Positions 23,501 to 31,214 of a stretch of 64,000 nucleotides of DNA are shown one piece after another (position 1 is the stretch's first letter; each line of letters begins with the position of its first letter). A program made the translations under genes and the position numbers. Below the pieces are notes generated by a model. The model had not been told where the DNA came from. It made no database searches and saw only the letters and a program-made list of their open reading frames with translations. This DNA is from Paracoccaceae bacterium (GTDB lineage: Bacteria; Pseudomonadota; Alphaproteobacteria; Rhodobacterales; Rhodobacteraceae): assembly GCA_022843025.1 (NCBI GenBank), contig JALHOL010000005.1:62001-126000 (forward strand), written 5' to 3'.

Positions 23501-25133
23501 CGTTCCCGGAATAGACGAACGCCGTCGGCGCCTCCCGCAGCATCGATCTGCCTGTGATCACCCGCGGGCTTGCCTGCCCACCTGCGGCCTTGGCCATTGC
23601 CCGTGCCGCCCGTCCGGCATCGTCGCACAGCACAGCCGCCCGCAGCGGCAGGGTCGGCCGGAACGCCCGTGCCTGCGCGGCCTCCTGCGCCAGATCAGCC
23701 GTCGAATAGGCCGCCGTTTCCGTCGCAGCCCCGCTCTTAGCCGCCAGCCGGTCCGACCACGCCCCCAACAGCTTGCCCAAGGACTCGGCACTCGCCGCCG
23801 AAGTCAGCAGGATCGGCGGCTCCTTGCCTGCCACCGGCGCCACCGGGGCCGCCACCGCCTCCACCTGCTCCAGGATTACATGGGCGTTCGTCCCGCCAAA
23901 CCCGAACGAACTGACCCCCGCGCGCAAAACACCTTCACCGCTCAAGGGCAGGCTTTCCGGCACCAGCGCCAGGTTCAACCTGTCCCAATCGATATTGGGA
24001 TTAACTTCGTCGGCATGCAAAGTCCGGGGATAGCATCTGCGCTCAAAGGCGATCAGCGCCTTCAACATCCCCGCCACACCCGACGCAGGTTCCAGATGGC
24101 CGATATTCGATTTCACCGAACCAACCGGCAGCGCCCTGTCGCGATGTTGGCCCAGCGCAAGACCCAGCGCCGTCGCCTCGATCGGATCACCGGCCTGCGT
24201 TCCCGTTCCATGCGCCTCGACAAAGGCAAGCGTGGCAGGATCAACCCCTGCCGCATCATAAAGACCCGCGATCAGCCCCCTCTGCCCTTCCATCGACGGC
24301 AGCGCGACATTCACAGTCCGCCCGTCGCTGTTGGTGGCCACGCCAAGGATGGCGGCATAGGCAGCGCGGGGCAGGATGTCAGCCGCGCGCTTGCGTTCCA
24401 GCACCAGCGCAACCGCGCCCTCAGACCGCACATATCCATCGGCCTGCGCCGAAAACGGGCGACAGCGCCCCGTCGGCGACAGCATCCGCGCGGCCGAGAA
24501 CCCTACGAAATGGCTCGGGTCCAGCAGGATATTCACACCTGCCACAATCGCTGTATCGATCTCGCCCCGGTCCATGGCCTGCTGCGCCAACGCCAGCGCA
24601 AAGATCGATGACGAACAGGCCGTATCCACCGTCAGGCTGGGGCCGCGCAGGTCCAGCGCATGCGATACCCGGTTAGACACCAATGACAAGGTGTTGCCCG
24701 TCATCATATAGGCGTCCGCCGTCAATGGATCATGGGCAAGCCGCGCGCCATAACCCATGGTGGATGCGCCGACGAACACCCCCACGTTCTGCCCCGCCAG
24801 CCGTTCGGGCGGCAAGCCCGCATCCTCCAACGCCTCCCAGACAACCTGCAAAAGCACTCGCTGCTGCGGGTCCATTTGCGATGCCTCGCGGGTGGAAATC
24901 GCAAAGACAGACGCATCAAAAGACCAGATGTCGTCCAGCACACCCGCTGCGAACGTATAGGATTTCCCGCGCACTCCCGGCTGCGGATGCAGAAATGCCG
25001 ACCGCGACCACCGCTCCCGCGGAATTTCGGTCACCAGATCGCTGCCCGCAAAAAGCGAGTCGGCAAATGCCTTTGGGTCATTTGCCCCCGGAAGGCGACA
25101 GGCCCGCCCGGTAATGAGGGTTTGCAAGCTCAA
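17592..25133 (-). CDS. rkpA: single-module iterative type I polyketide/fatty-acid synthase, RkpA-like
   Basis: 2513-residue synthase. Domains in order: ketosynthase (about 5-423; Cys173 in DTACSSS, His308 in EAHGTGT, His346 in SNIGHL), acyltransferase (about 537-850; Ser629 in GHSGGE), dehydratase (about 900-1180; His933 in ADHRIGADVLLP), a long linker containing a methyltransferase-like fold (about 1320-1560) with no clear SAM motif, enoylreductase (about 1765-2082; SGAGGVGLAAIQ), ketoreductase (about 2105-2290; GGLGGLG, Tyr2251/Asn2255) and one acyl carrier domain (Ser2417 in GMDSLMG). There is no thioesterase. All reducing domains look intact, so it should make a saturated chain. It is coupled to the alpha-oxoamine synthase, which could release the chain by amino-acid condensation. 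Size and order match rhizobial RkpA. Confidence 0.88.
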   Translation of the reverse strand: MSLQTLITGRACRLPGANDPKAFADSLFAGSDLVTEIPRERWSRSAFLHPQPGVRGKSYTFAAGVLDDIWSFDASVFAISTREASQMDPQQRVLLQVVWEALEDAGLPPERLAGQNVGVFVGASTMGYGARLAHDPLTADAYMMTGNTLSLVSNRVSHALDLRGPSLTVDTACSSSIFALALAQQAMDRGEIDTAIVAGVNILLDPSHFVGFSAARMLSPTGRCRPFSAQADGYVRSEGAVALVLERKRAADILPRAAYAAILGVATNSDGRTVNVALPSMEGQRGLIAGLYDAAGVDPATLAFVEAHGTGTQAGDPIEATALGLALGQHRDRALPVGSVKSNIGHLEPASGVAGMLKALIAFERRCYPRTLHADEVNPNIDWDRLNLALVPESLPLSGEGVLRAGVSSFGFGGTNAHVILEQVEAVAAPVAPVAGKEPPILLTSAASAESLGKLLGAWSDRLAAKSGAATETAAYSTADLAQEAAQARAFRPTLPLRAAVLCDDAGRAARAMAKAAGGQASPRVITGRSMLREAPTAFVYSGNGSQYAGMGRAALATDKAYATAMRRIDRLFKGLSGWSIIEALNSPTLEQDLRDCAVAQPLLFADQIALTNALAARGFVPAAVMGHSGGEVAAACASGALSLEQALLLIHQRSLSQKPLRGRGAMAALSVSMEEAVESLAAFGGRIEIATENSPRHVTLVGTPEAIDAYVTFARREKRWACVKLPIDYPYHASAQDEVLETLARSLDGLKCRAARIPFFSSVLGHAVRGEELTTDYWCANVRQMVRFRDAMNSLKDAGFEAFMEVGPAPVLTSYMTACLGNDVADAAILHSFEKQDTPDVNPVRRTLARAMVHGARIAPGPLMPEPVRFDRDLPRYPWTNEIHRTDVTPAIDAHFGSGADYHRLLGIRDVEDGTSWRVDMDLGTLPEMADHRIGADVLLPAMGFAEMATLAAQRGLKTDRIELRDLDIAAPLVLTMGNLVTVRVSALLAQSVVSIESRGRGADAVWRDHMRARFFAAQPVADLRRFEGGPSQQGDLSGEVLYEAAREIGLNYGPGFRRVQHVRCLSADRVEVVLTPGEAFNAKEEGFALDVIGADAVFHGIIGAMMQSPRFGGQWAYVPVRIGRMILTQPGVQIASGDIRIRRAGQRSLLADFTFFDAEGDEIARMDGVRFQVASRLRGLNLAQHGFRMETVPISEPVSTPSLTLAEALDLARAASLTPEDDAFFFLEGVALQVAHEGAVALCDAAGRIRFADMSGPDDTELVHGVTGGLAPTAYAAAVLGILERAELAQRSDAGWQLTMAEDDIPPVDALLRVLLADRPDLGPETALLARLSETLPALLCASQTDVEATFGRGALLNFFEGSIFVERRQSFLISLVRKLAARWPEGRGFRIAEVSDGRAQLLPRLLTLDEAKAAAFWEVQADCFGDAAAGQAMPPDRVEVVGATVEALAEAPLFHVILLPATLGKARNPDELMKRLISRLAPGGRIIALEPRPSDFFDLVLGLDRDWFADVPGLETPISRLMGADDLVRIVRKAGLETVQAAELPDGMGGATLLVAEVAQTSRLPVGSAPLRAAIRAVVMDEPGDTAGEQSASELAPVPVKDRVAGLRHMRPDGQENVVVLWFDPEPSAQPADRMAARLLILRDLLESAKGNLARMIAIVPGGSGQAVAGRALPEQVAIWAALRSAQNEYPRFRVFCIDPVPELTGPNLANRVAGVVAQGHGETELVLTADAAHGLRLMQGLKGAIAPSGSGHRAVLSAPVWSGIDEISWQSSPRRAPQAGEIEVEVAATGLNYRDVMWSMGLLPEEALEKGFAGPTIGIECSGRVVALGEGVTAFANGDKVAVFGPNSFASHVTVAADLAAPLPEGIDLSAAATLPVAFFTAHYALVHLAQLSAGETVLIHSGAGGVGLAAIQIALAQGARVIATAGSGVKRAVLSRMGVQHVLDSRSLAFADEVMRLTEGRGADVVLNSLAGKAMEASLFCTAPFGRFIELGKQDFYANTAVGLRPMKENIAYFGVDVDQLIMGRPDLFRRLFAEMMRGFANGTLRPLPFRAFDGEQAVEAFRLMQKSGHLGKIVVRPRAPAGLPQSAAVARYAADPVGAHVIVGGLGGLGIEIARWLVRRGARHLVLLGRTASPTGEAAAWIDRSRAAGVSVELMACDVADEAALGAVLEDIRTRAPIAGIVHSAMLLHDMPMKDLTPEVLEQGLAAKVSGGANLDRLTRQDDLGYFVLLSSISTLIGNHGQSAYVAANAYLEGIARARRDAGLCGLALGLGAISDAGYLTRDSGKAALVKRMSGHVQMTARDVTAALDRLLQEGATSEAVVHVTPMRWGATSAALKTMTGPSFRLLRSLGRREGESADTENLRDTLLSLPRAKAEERLSAFLVGRIAHILHVSEKTVSIRRPITELGMDSLMGVELGLTLQESLGSDLPVTAVSDGLSIAQISDRIVTHLHEASRTDPALSANQSLIQQHINSDVAQRPAPAGGPTASIAPFRRVPPKTAKQGFPA

Positions 25134-25700
25134 GGCCTACGAACCGCGTTTTCGCATGATCGATGCGCCGCAACACAGCAAAAAGCCGAACGGGCGCACG
25201 AATGATGCGGGACACAAACCCGGATCATGGCACTGGTTATCCTTTTAACTGAAGCGTTTGCCCTTCGGCTGCACGCTTCTCACCCCTTACGCACACACAG
25301 ACTGACTGTATCAACGAACGACATATTCACGTCTAGACAAACCATAGGTCTACCTTGCGAACAAGCAAGTTGCACTCCGCTCCGGCCGCCCGCAGGGTGG
25401 TTAAAGCAAAATTTCGCCCAAAAAACAGGCAAAGCGCCTAAAGAACTCTCCTGCCGGTTACGATTAAGCGTCAACATACCCCCGTCCCCGGGCCCGTTCT
25501 GAGGCAAGTCTTCGGGTCTATGGTCGCCTCATCTAGGCAGTGCCGCAGCCTCGGATGGCCCGAGAATCGCCGTGTATGCAGATTTTCCTTTCTGAATCCG
25601 CCGTTGACGATGATGGACAGGACAAGGAAAAACCCCTACCTCTGCGCGCAGCCGTGCAGTTCGTGGCGTGTGTGTGTGAGTAAGACGTGTTGGTACCAGT
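25134..25700. promoter_or_regulatory. divergent intergenic region between the synthase operon and the pyruvyl transferase operon
   Basis: 567 bp without a convincing gene and visibly less GC-rich than its flanks (several A/T runs around 25240-25450). It must contain the promoters of both divergent operons. Short inverted repeats are visible: TAGAC-N9-GTCTA near 25335-25353 and CTTGC-N6-GCAAG near 25355-25370, side by side, which could be operator sites. A short GT run (GTGTGTGTGAG) lies just before the rightward gene. I see no unambiguous -35/-10 pair. Small open frames here have no recognisable protein. Confidence 0.45.
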
Positions 25701-27812
25701 ATGAACAAAGACCTGTGCGCCCGGGTTCCGGAAGACGAACCGCTGCCTCTTTCCTGGGCAGGATCGTCCACGGACATGGACTATCTGAATTTCGGCGATG
25801 CGCTCAGCCCGGTCATGGTGGCCCTGCTGTCCGGTCGCCAGATCCGCCGCGTTCCCACCCGATCCAGATCGCTGCGCATGGCGGCTGTCGGCACCATCGG
25901 CCACGGTTTCGCCGAGGGCGAGGTCTGGTTCTGGGGCACCGGCTGCTCCAGCTGGAAGAACCCCTCCGCTCCGCTGGACGAGCGCGTTCCCTTCACCGTC
26001 CCCCCCCAGTCCAAGTTCGTTGTCACCGCCACGCGCGGCCCTGTCTCGGAACAGCTTCTCGCCGGTCCTGATGGCCACAAACCGGGGGTGTACGGCGATC
26101 CGGTCTGGATCCTGCCGCAGTTCTATTGGCCGCAGGTCGAAAAGAAATGGAAGATCGGCGCCATCCTCCACCTGTCGGAACTCAAGGATCGCAGCCCCGT
26201 TGCCATCCCGCGCGACAATATCCGCCGCTTCGACATCCCGGCAGAGCTTGCAGATGACGTTCACCTGATCACCACCTGCGCGCCCATCTCGATGCAGGCC
26301 ATCGGCGACAAGATCGACGAAATCCTCGCCTGCGAACGCATCGTGTCCACCAGCCTGCACGGCATGGTCATCGCCGAATCCTACGGCATTCCTTGCCTTT
26401 ACTTCGCACCAAACGGTGACGTGATAGGTCCGGCGGAAAAACCGCTCGATCCGCAGGGCGATCTCGATCTGCGCATCATCGATCTGTATCGCGGCCTCGG
26501 CAAATCATCGGTCATGACATATGTGCAGCCGCGCGACGCGTTGACGGATTGGCCCGCGGTCATGGCCGCGGTCGATCGCCATTGGCGCCCCGTCACCCTC
26601 GATACGCAGCCGCTGATCGACGCCTTTCCTTTCCCGCTCAACCCTGTGGTTCCAGCACCGGGCCAGACGATCTGGCAGCATCCGGTCCTTACCGACCTGT
26701 GCCTTCAGCATGATGTCGTGGCCCTGCGACAGGCCGATGCGCGGGCAAATACGGTTGCGACACCCCCGCGCAAGGCACCCGCGCCCCGCCGGTTCGGCCC
26801 GCAGGACAAACAGGATCTGCTGTCGCGCCTTGTGGCCGATCACGGCGGTGTGCCGCTTTCCTGGGTGGCCAGCACGCAAGGCACACCCTATGCCAATCTC
26901 GGCGATGCCCTCAGCGCCGTCGTGGTGGCCGCCCTTGCCGGCGTTCCCGTCCGCCACGCCCATTTCGACAAGGCCTGTGAACGACTGGTCGGCGTCGGCA
27001 CCATCGGGCACGCCCAAAAGAATGGCACCCTGCACGTCTGGGGCACCGGCTTCGACGCCACGCGCAACGCGGTGCAACCCGATCTGGGCCATTTCATCGC
27101 CCCACCGGACACCGCCTTTCATGTCCATGCCACCCGCGGCCCCCGCAGCGCCGGGCTATTGCGCGAGGCGGGCTTGACGTCCGGGCCCTGCGCCCATGGC
27201 GATCCGGTCTGGCTGCTGCCCCGCATCTGGCCCATGGCGGATGTGGCCAAGACCACCGATATCGGCGTGATCGTCCACATCACCGAACTGGATGCGCTGC
27301 GCCCCGATGCGCCCCTTCGCGCCGCCTATCGGCGCTATGACATTCCCGAAACGCTGTCAGGCTCGATCCGGGTCATCAACACCCTCACCGAACCCTCGCT
27401 GGATGCGCTCAAGGCCAAAGTCGCCGAAATCGCGTCCTGCCGCATGATCCTGTCCACCAGCCTGCACGGCCTTGTCATTGCCGAAACCTACGGAATTCCC
27501 TGCGCCTGGTTCAGCACAGAAGGCCGTGGCACCGGCACCCGGCTGGACCTTGCCGATGACAGCGTGAAGATCGATCACCGGATGCGCGATTTCTATCTCG
27601 GCGCCGGGGCAAGCCATCTGCCCACCTTCGCCCAGGATCGCCAGGACCCCACCGATTGGCAGGCGGCGGCTGATTTCGTCATGGCAAACTGGGCCCCACT
27701 GGAACTGGATGCCGCCGATCTGGTCCAGAGCTTCCCCCTCCCCCTCGCTCCACGGGATGCCAAGGGCCAATGGCGGCTCACATCTCGGGCCGAAACGGAT
27801 TTCCGGTTCTGA
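25701..27812 (+). CDS. polysaccharide pyruvyl transferase family protein, two fused domains
   Basis: 703-residue protein made of two homologous polysaccharide pyruvyl transferase (PF04230-type) domains: about residues 10-345 and 365-700. Each has the N-terminal NFGDALSPV or NLGDALSAV segment, a VGTIGH segment, THATRGP-like VTATRGPVS or VHATRGPRS, YGDPVW or HGDPVW, and the family motif TSLHGMVIAESYGIP or TSLHGLVIAETYGIP (about residues 215 and 583). Such enzymes add pyruvate ketals, or related modifications, to sugars of surface glycans. The first domain resembles the next gene's product closely in the same motifs, so the locus shows repeated duplication. It leads the rightward operon divergent from the synthase. 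Confidence 0.82.
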   Translation: MNKDLCARVPEDEPLPLSWAGSSTDMDYLNFGDALSPVMVALLSGRQIRRVPTRSRSLRMAAVGTIGHGFAEGEVWFWGTGCSSWKNPSAPLDERVPFTVPPQSKFVVTATRGPVSEQLLAGPDGHKPGVYGDPVWILPQFYWPQVEKKWKIGAILHLSELKDRSPVAIPRDNIRRFDIPAELADDVHLITTCAPISMQAIGDKIDEILACERIVSTSLHGMVIAESYGIPCLYFAPNGDVIGPAEKPLDPQGDLDLRIIDLYRGLGKSSVMTYVQPRDALTDWPAVMAAVDRHWRPVTLDTQPLIDAFPFPLNPVVPAPGQTIWQHPVLTDLCLQHDVVALRQADARANTVATPPRKAPAPRRFGPQDKQDLLSRLVADHGGVPLSWVASTQGTPYANLGDALSAVVVAALAGVPVRHAHFDKACERLVGVGTIGHAQKNGTLHVWGTGFDATRNAVQPDLGHFIAPPDTAFHVHATRGPRSAGLLREAGLTSGPCAHGDPVWLLPRIWPMADVAKTTDIGVIVHITELDALRPDAPLRAAYRRYDIPETLSGSIRVINTLTEPSLDALKAKVAEIASCRMILSTSLHGLVIAETYGIPCAWFSTEGRGTGTRLDLADDSVKIDHRMRDFYLGAGASHLPTFAQDRQDPTDWQAAADFVMANWAPLELDAADLVQSFPLPLAPRDAKGQWRLTSRAETDFRF

Positions 27813-27834
27813 TCGCGCGGTGAAAGGACAGAAT

Positions 27835-28914
27835 GTGACAACCTCTCTCAGACAGTCCGTCGCAGAAACCGGCAGCATCCCGCTGTCTTTCGTTCTGGGT
27901 GATCGTGTCGCCAACCTCGGCGACGCGCTCAGCCCGGTCATGGTCACCCTGCTCTCCGGCCTGCCCTGCAGCCACAAGGCCCAGAACAGCACGGCCATCC
28001 GCATGGCCGCCGTCGGAACCATTGCTCATGGCTTCACCGGGGGCGAGGTATGGCTCTGGGGAACCGGCACCTCGAAATACCGCAACCCCCTGCACAAGGG
28101 GCCCGGCAAGGAACCCTTCATCCCCAACAGCGTGGCCAAGTTCCGCGTCACTGCCACCCGCGGCCCGGTCACCCGCCGCATCCTTGGCGATGAAAACGCC
28201 GTCGGCACGCCCGCCTATGGCGATCCGGTCTGGCTCCTTCCCCGTTTCTATCGGCCCAATCTGAAGAAACGCTGGAAACTGGGCGTGATCGTCCACCTCG
28301 CCGATCTCAAGGATCGCAGTCTGGACGCGCAGGTGAAGGATGCCTTCCTGCGCTACCACATCCCCGAAAGCGAACGCAGCTCCGTTCGCCTGATCAACAC
28401 TGTGACCGACGTCACTCCCGATGCCCTGCGCGCGCGCCTGAACGACATTCTGGAATGCGAACGCCTCGTCTCCACCAGCCTGCACGGCATGGTCTTCGCC
28501 GAAAGCTACGGCATCCCCTGCCTCTACTTCTCGCCGCGCGGCAAGGTCAGCGGTCTGTCCGAACTGGATCTTCTCGACGAAGACAGCGTCGATCTGCGCA
28601 TCATCGATCTGTACCGGGGGATGGGTCGCAACAAGCTCCCGGTCTATGTGCAGGACCGCAAGAAACACACCGATTGGGCCCATCTTATGCGGACCATCGA
28701 TGATGTCTGGCGGCCGATCGACTTTGACACCGACCCCTTGATCAACGCCTTTCCGCTGGACCTTTGGCCCCTCAAGGCCCCGGCAGGCAAGACGATCTTC
28801 GATCACCCGCTGATCCAGTCCATCCCGATCACCAAACGCAACCCCGAGCATCTGCGCGAGGTGTTGCAGGATTCAAAACCCATCACCGATCTGCTGCAAT
28901 TCTGGCGGCGCTGA
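27835..28914 (+). CDS. polysaccharide pyruvyl transferase family protein, single domain
   Basis: 359-residue homologue of both halves of the preceding gene: NLGDALSPVMVTLLSG near the N-terminus, AVGTIAHGFTGGEVWLWGTG, VTATRGPVTRR, YGDPVWLLPRFY and STSLHGMVFAESYGIP (about residue 218). I chose GTG 27835 because GAAAGGA lies 6 nt upstream and homology to the neighbouring domain begins right after it; the frame is open back to 27709, inside the previous gene. It lies 22 bp after that gene. Expected to pyruvylate or otherwise modify a glycan; the exact acceptor is unknown. Confidence 0.82.
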   Translation: MTTSLRQSVAETGSIPLSFVLGDRVANLGDALSPVMVTLLSGLPCSHKAQNSTAIRMAAVGTIAHGFTGGEVWLWGTGTSKYRNPLHKGPGKEPFIPNSVAKFRVTATRGPVTRRILGDENAVGTPAYGDPVWLLPRFYRPNLKKRWKLGVIVHLADLKDRSLDAQVKDAFLRYHIPESERSSVRLINTVTDVTPDALRARLNDILECERLVSTSLHGMVFAESYGIPCLYFSPRGKVSGLSELDLLDEDSVDLRIIDLYRGMGRNKLPVYVQDRKKHTDWAHLMRTIDDVWRPIDFDTDPLINAFPLDLWPLKAPAGKTIFDHPLIQSIPITKRNPEHLREVLQDSKPITDLLQFWRR

Positions 28915-28966
28915 TCCCAAGGCGCCCCGCACAGGGCGGAAACCCATCAAAAGCAAAGACGGCAGA

Positions 28967-30292
28967 ATGCAAACAAGGATCATGATCGACGGGATGAACC
29001 TCGCCCTCGACAAGGGCACCGGGGTTTCCACCTACGCGCGCAACCTGTCTTATGAACTGCACAACATGGGCCTCGGCGTTGATGTGCTCTATGGCAGCCG
29101 GTCTTATGGCGGGCGGGACGGTTTGCTTCGAGAGATCGACTTCTTCGATCCGGTCACGGAAAAAACCAAGTTCGAAAGAGCGATGCTTCAGGCCACCGAA
29201 ACAGCGCGCACTGTCCTTTGGAGCTCTCCCAAACCCATCCCACGAACCGGCAAGGTGATCGCAAAGACCTTCGCGTCGCGAATGCCCTATGCAGATCAGC
29301 TTTGGAACGCGAGCAATCTGTTCGGTACAGCCGACTATTACTTCTATCTCACAGGGTTGCGCAAACCCGTGCGTTTGCCCAAAGCGCCCGATATCATGCA
29401 CTGGACCTATCCGCTGCCGCTGCGGATGATGGGCGCAAAGAACATCTATACCCTGCATGATCTGGTCCCGTTGCGTCTGCCCTACACCACGCTGGACCCG
29501 AAAAAGCACTACCTCAAACTGATGCGGCGCATCGTCAAACGCGCCGACCACATCATCACGGTGTCCGAAACCTCACGCAACGACATCATCGAATTGCTGC
29601 GTTGCCCCGAAAGCAAGGTCACCAACACCTACCAATCCGTCGACATCCCGGCCAAGCTCCGCAACCGCCCCGACGACGTGGTCCAGCGCGAGGTCGAAGG
29701 CACCTTCGGCCTGCCCTACAAGGGCTACTTCCTGTTCTTCGGCTCTCTCGAACCGAAAAAGAACGTCGGCCGCCTGATCGAGGCTTATCTTTCGTCCAAG
29801 GTCGAATCCCCGCTCGTCATCGTCGGCGCGCAGGCCTGGAAATCCGAAAATGAACTGCGCCTGATCAACGACACGACCAACCGCTTTCTGGAACAGATCG
29901 GCAGCCTGACCATCACCCGCGACCGGATCCGCCGCTTTGACTATGCCCCGTTCCCCCTGCTTGTCAGCCTGATCCGGGGGGCCAAGGCCGTGACCTTCCC
30001 CTCGCTCTACGAAGGGTTCGGCCTGCCCATCCTCGAAGCGATGCTGCTGGGAACGCCTGTCATCACGTCGCGCGAAAGCTCCACGCCGGAAGTGGCAGGC
30101 GACGCCGCCCTGCTGATCGACCCGTACGATCCCCGCGCCATCGCCGACGCGATCATCGAACTGGACCGCAATGCCGATCTGCGGGCGAAACTCTCTGCGG
30201 CCGGCGTGAAACAGGCCGCGCGCTATGCGCCCGAAATCTATCGCGACCGGCTGCGCGACGTTTATTCACAGGTCCTCGGCCGCCCTATCTGA
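28967..30292 (+). CDS. glycosyltransferase family 4
   Basis: 441-residue GT-B glycosyltransferase. The N-terminal acceptor half begins RIMIDGMNLALDKGTGVSTY, typical of enzymes working on surface polysaccharide. The donor half contains YFLFFGSLEPKKNVGRLIEA (about 258-277) and the E-x7-E motif in PSLYEGFGLPILEAMLLG (about 345-362), followed by TPVITSRESSTPEVAG. It lies 52 bp after the pyruvyl transferase and 40 bp before the reductase, so the four genes look like one operon. Sugar specificity is not inferable. Confidence 0.84.
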   Translation: MQTRIMIDGMNLALDKGTGVSTYARNLSYELHNMGLGVDVLYGSRSYGGRDGLLREIDFFDPVTEKTKFERAMLQATETARTVLWSSPKPIPRTGKVIAKTFASRMPYADQLWNASNLFGTADYYFYLTGLRKPVRLPKAPDIMHWTYPLPLRMMGAKNIYTLHDLVPLRLPYTTLDPKKHYLKLMRRIVKRADHIITVSETSRNDIIELLRCPESKVTNTYQSVDIPAKLRNRPDDVVQREVEGTFGLPYKGYFLFFGSLEPKKNVGRLIEAYLSSKVESPLVIVGAQAWKSENELRLINDTTNRFLEQIGSLTITRDRIRRFDYAPFPLLVSLIRGAKAVTFPSLYEGFGLPILEAMLLGTPVITSRESSTPEVAGDAALLIDPYDPRAIADAIIELDRNADLRAKLSAAGVKQAARYAPEIYRDRLRDVYSQVLGRPI

Positions 30293-30332
30293 CGCGCCTC
30301 TGGCCCGGCCTTCCTGCACGAGAAAAGGTTCC

Positions 30333-31127
30333 ATGCCCCTTCCCCAAGGACCGGCCATCATCACCGGAGGCTCCAGCGGCATCGGCCTTGCCACGGCGCT
30401 GCGTCTGGCCGAACGGGGCCACCCCGTCGCGCTGATAGCCCGCAACCCCGCCTTGCTGCACGAGGCTGCGCAGAGGATTCGCGCCCAAAGCCCCGGCCCG
30501 CCCGTGCATGTCGAATCCGCCGACGTGACCGATGCTGCCGGCCTGACCGCCGCCATCCAGCGCTGCGTCGATGCGCTGGGTCCGCCGGGACTGCTGGTCT
30601 GCTCTGCCGGCATCATTGCGCCCGGCCGCTTTGCCGATATCGCGCCAGAGGCGCATCTGGATGTGATGAACGTCAACTACTTCGGCTGCCTGAACGCCCT
30701 GCGCGCCACCCTGCCACATCTTCTGCCAAAAGGGCGCATCGGCCTGATCTCTTCCGCGGCGGGCCTGTCCGGGCTTTACGGCTACAGCGCCTATGCCCCC
30801 TCAAAATTCGCCCTGCGTGGCCTGGCCGAGGTTTTGCGCGTGGAACTGGCGCCGGCCGGCATCGGCGTCACGCTCTGCATGCCCCCCGATACCGATACAC
30901 CGCAACTCACGGCGGAACTCCCGCTGCGCCCGCCGATCACCAGCCGGATGGCAGCCCTTGGCGGCGTCCTGAGCGCGGATCAGGTCGCCACGGCGCTGAT
31001 CTGCGGCATGGCAGCGAACCGGTTTCTTGTCTTGCCGGGTACGTCGATCAAGGCGCTGCATCTGTTCGGCGGCCTTGCCGGCCCGCCCATGCGCTGGCTT
31101 CAGGCCTGGTATCTGCGCCGGTCCTGA
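30333..31127 (+). CDS. short-chain dehydrogenase/reductase, 3-ketosphinganine-reductase-like (RkpH-like)
   Basis: 264-residue classical SDR: NAD(P)-binding ITGGSSGIGLATALRLAERG at residues 9-28, LVCSAGI (about 90), the catalytic serine in LISSAAG, and YAPSK with the catalytic Tyr/Lys (about 152-156). The tail GIGVTLCMPPDTDTPQL after the active site resembles 3-ketodihydrosphingosine reductases and, as I recall, the rhizobial capsule protein RkpH. In this locus it could reduce the alpha-amino ketone formed by the alpha-oxoamine synthase to an amino alcohol. AGAAAAGG precedes ATG 30333; an upstream in-frame start lies inside the glycosyltransferase gene. Specific substrate is inference. Confidence 0.75.
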   Translation: MPLPQGPAIITGGSSGIGLATALRLAERGHPVALIARNPALLHEAAQRIRAQSPGPPVHVESADVTDAAGLTAAIQRCVDALGPPGLLVCSAGIIAPGRFADIAPEAHLDVMNVNYFGCLNALRATLPHLLPKGRIGLISSAAGLSGLYGYSAYAPSKFALRGLAEVLRVELAPAGIGVTLCMPPDTDTPQLTAELPLRPPITSRMAALGGVLSADQVATALICGMAANRFLVLPGTSIKALHLFGGLAGPPMRWLQAWYLRRS

Positions 31128-31162
31128 CAGGCTGCCGCGCGCCGCACCGGCACTGGGAAACG

Positions 31163-31192
31163 AAAAAGGGCGGGGCCTGCGCGGCCCCGCCC
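31163..31192 (-). terminator. rho-independent terminator of the leftward secreted-protein gene
   Basis: Perfect 10-bp GC-rich stem (GGGCGGGGCC / GGCCCCGCCC, loop of 5 nt, 31168-31192). On the minus strand it is followed by five T residues (AAAAA at 31163-31167 on the plus strand). It begins 23 bp after the stop of the gene at 31215-31718. The plus-strand gene upstream could also use it, but the T-tract favours the minus direction. Confidence 0.8.
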
Positions 31193-31214
31193 CCCAAATA
31201 GCCAGTTAAGTGGC

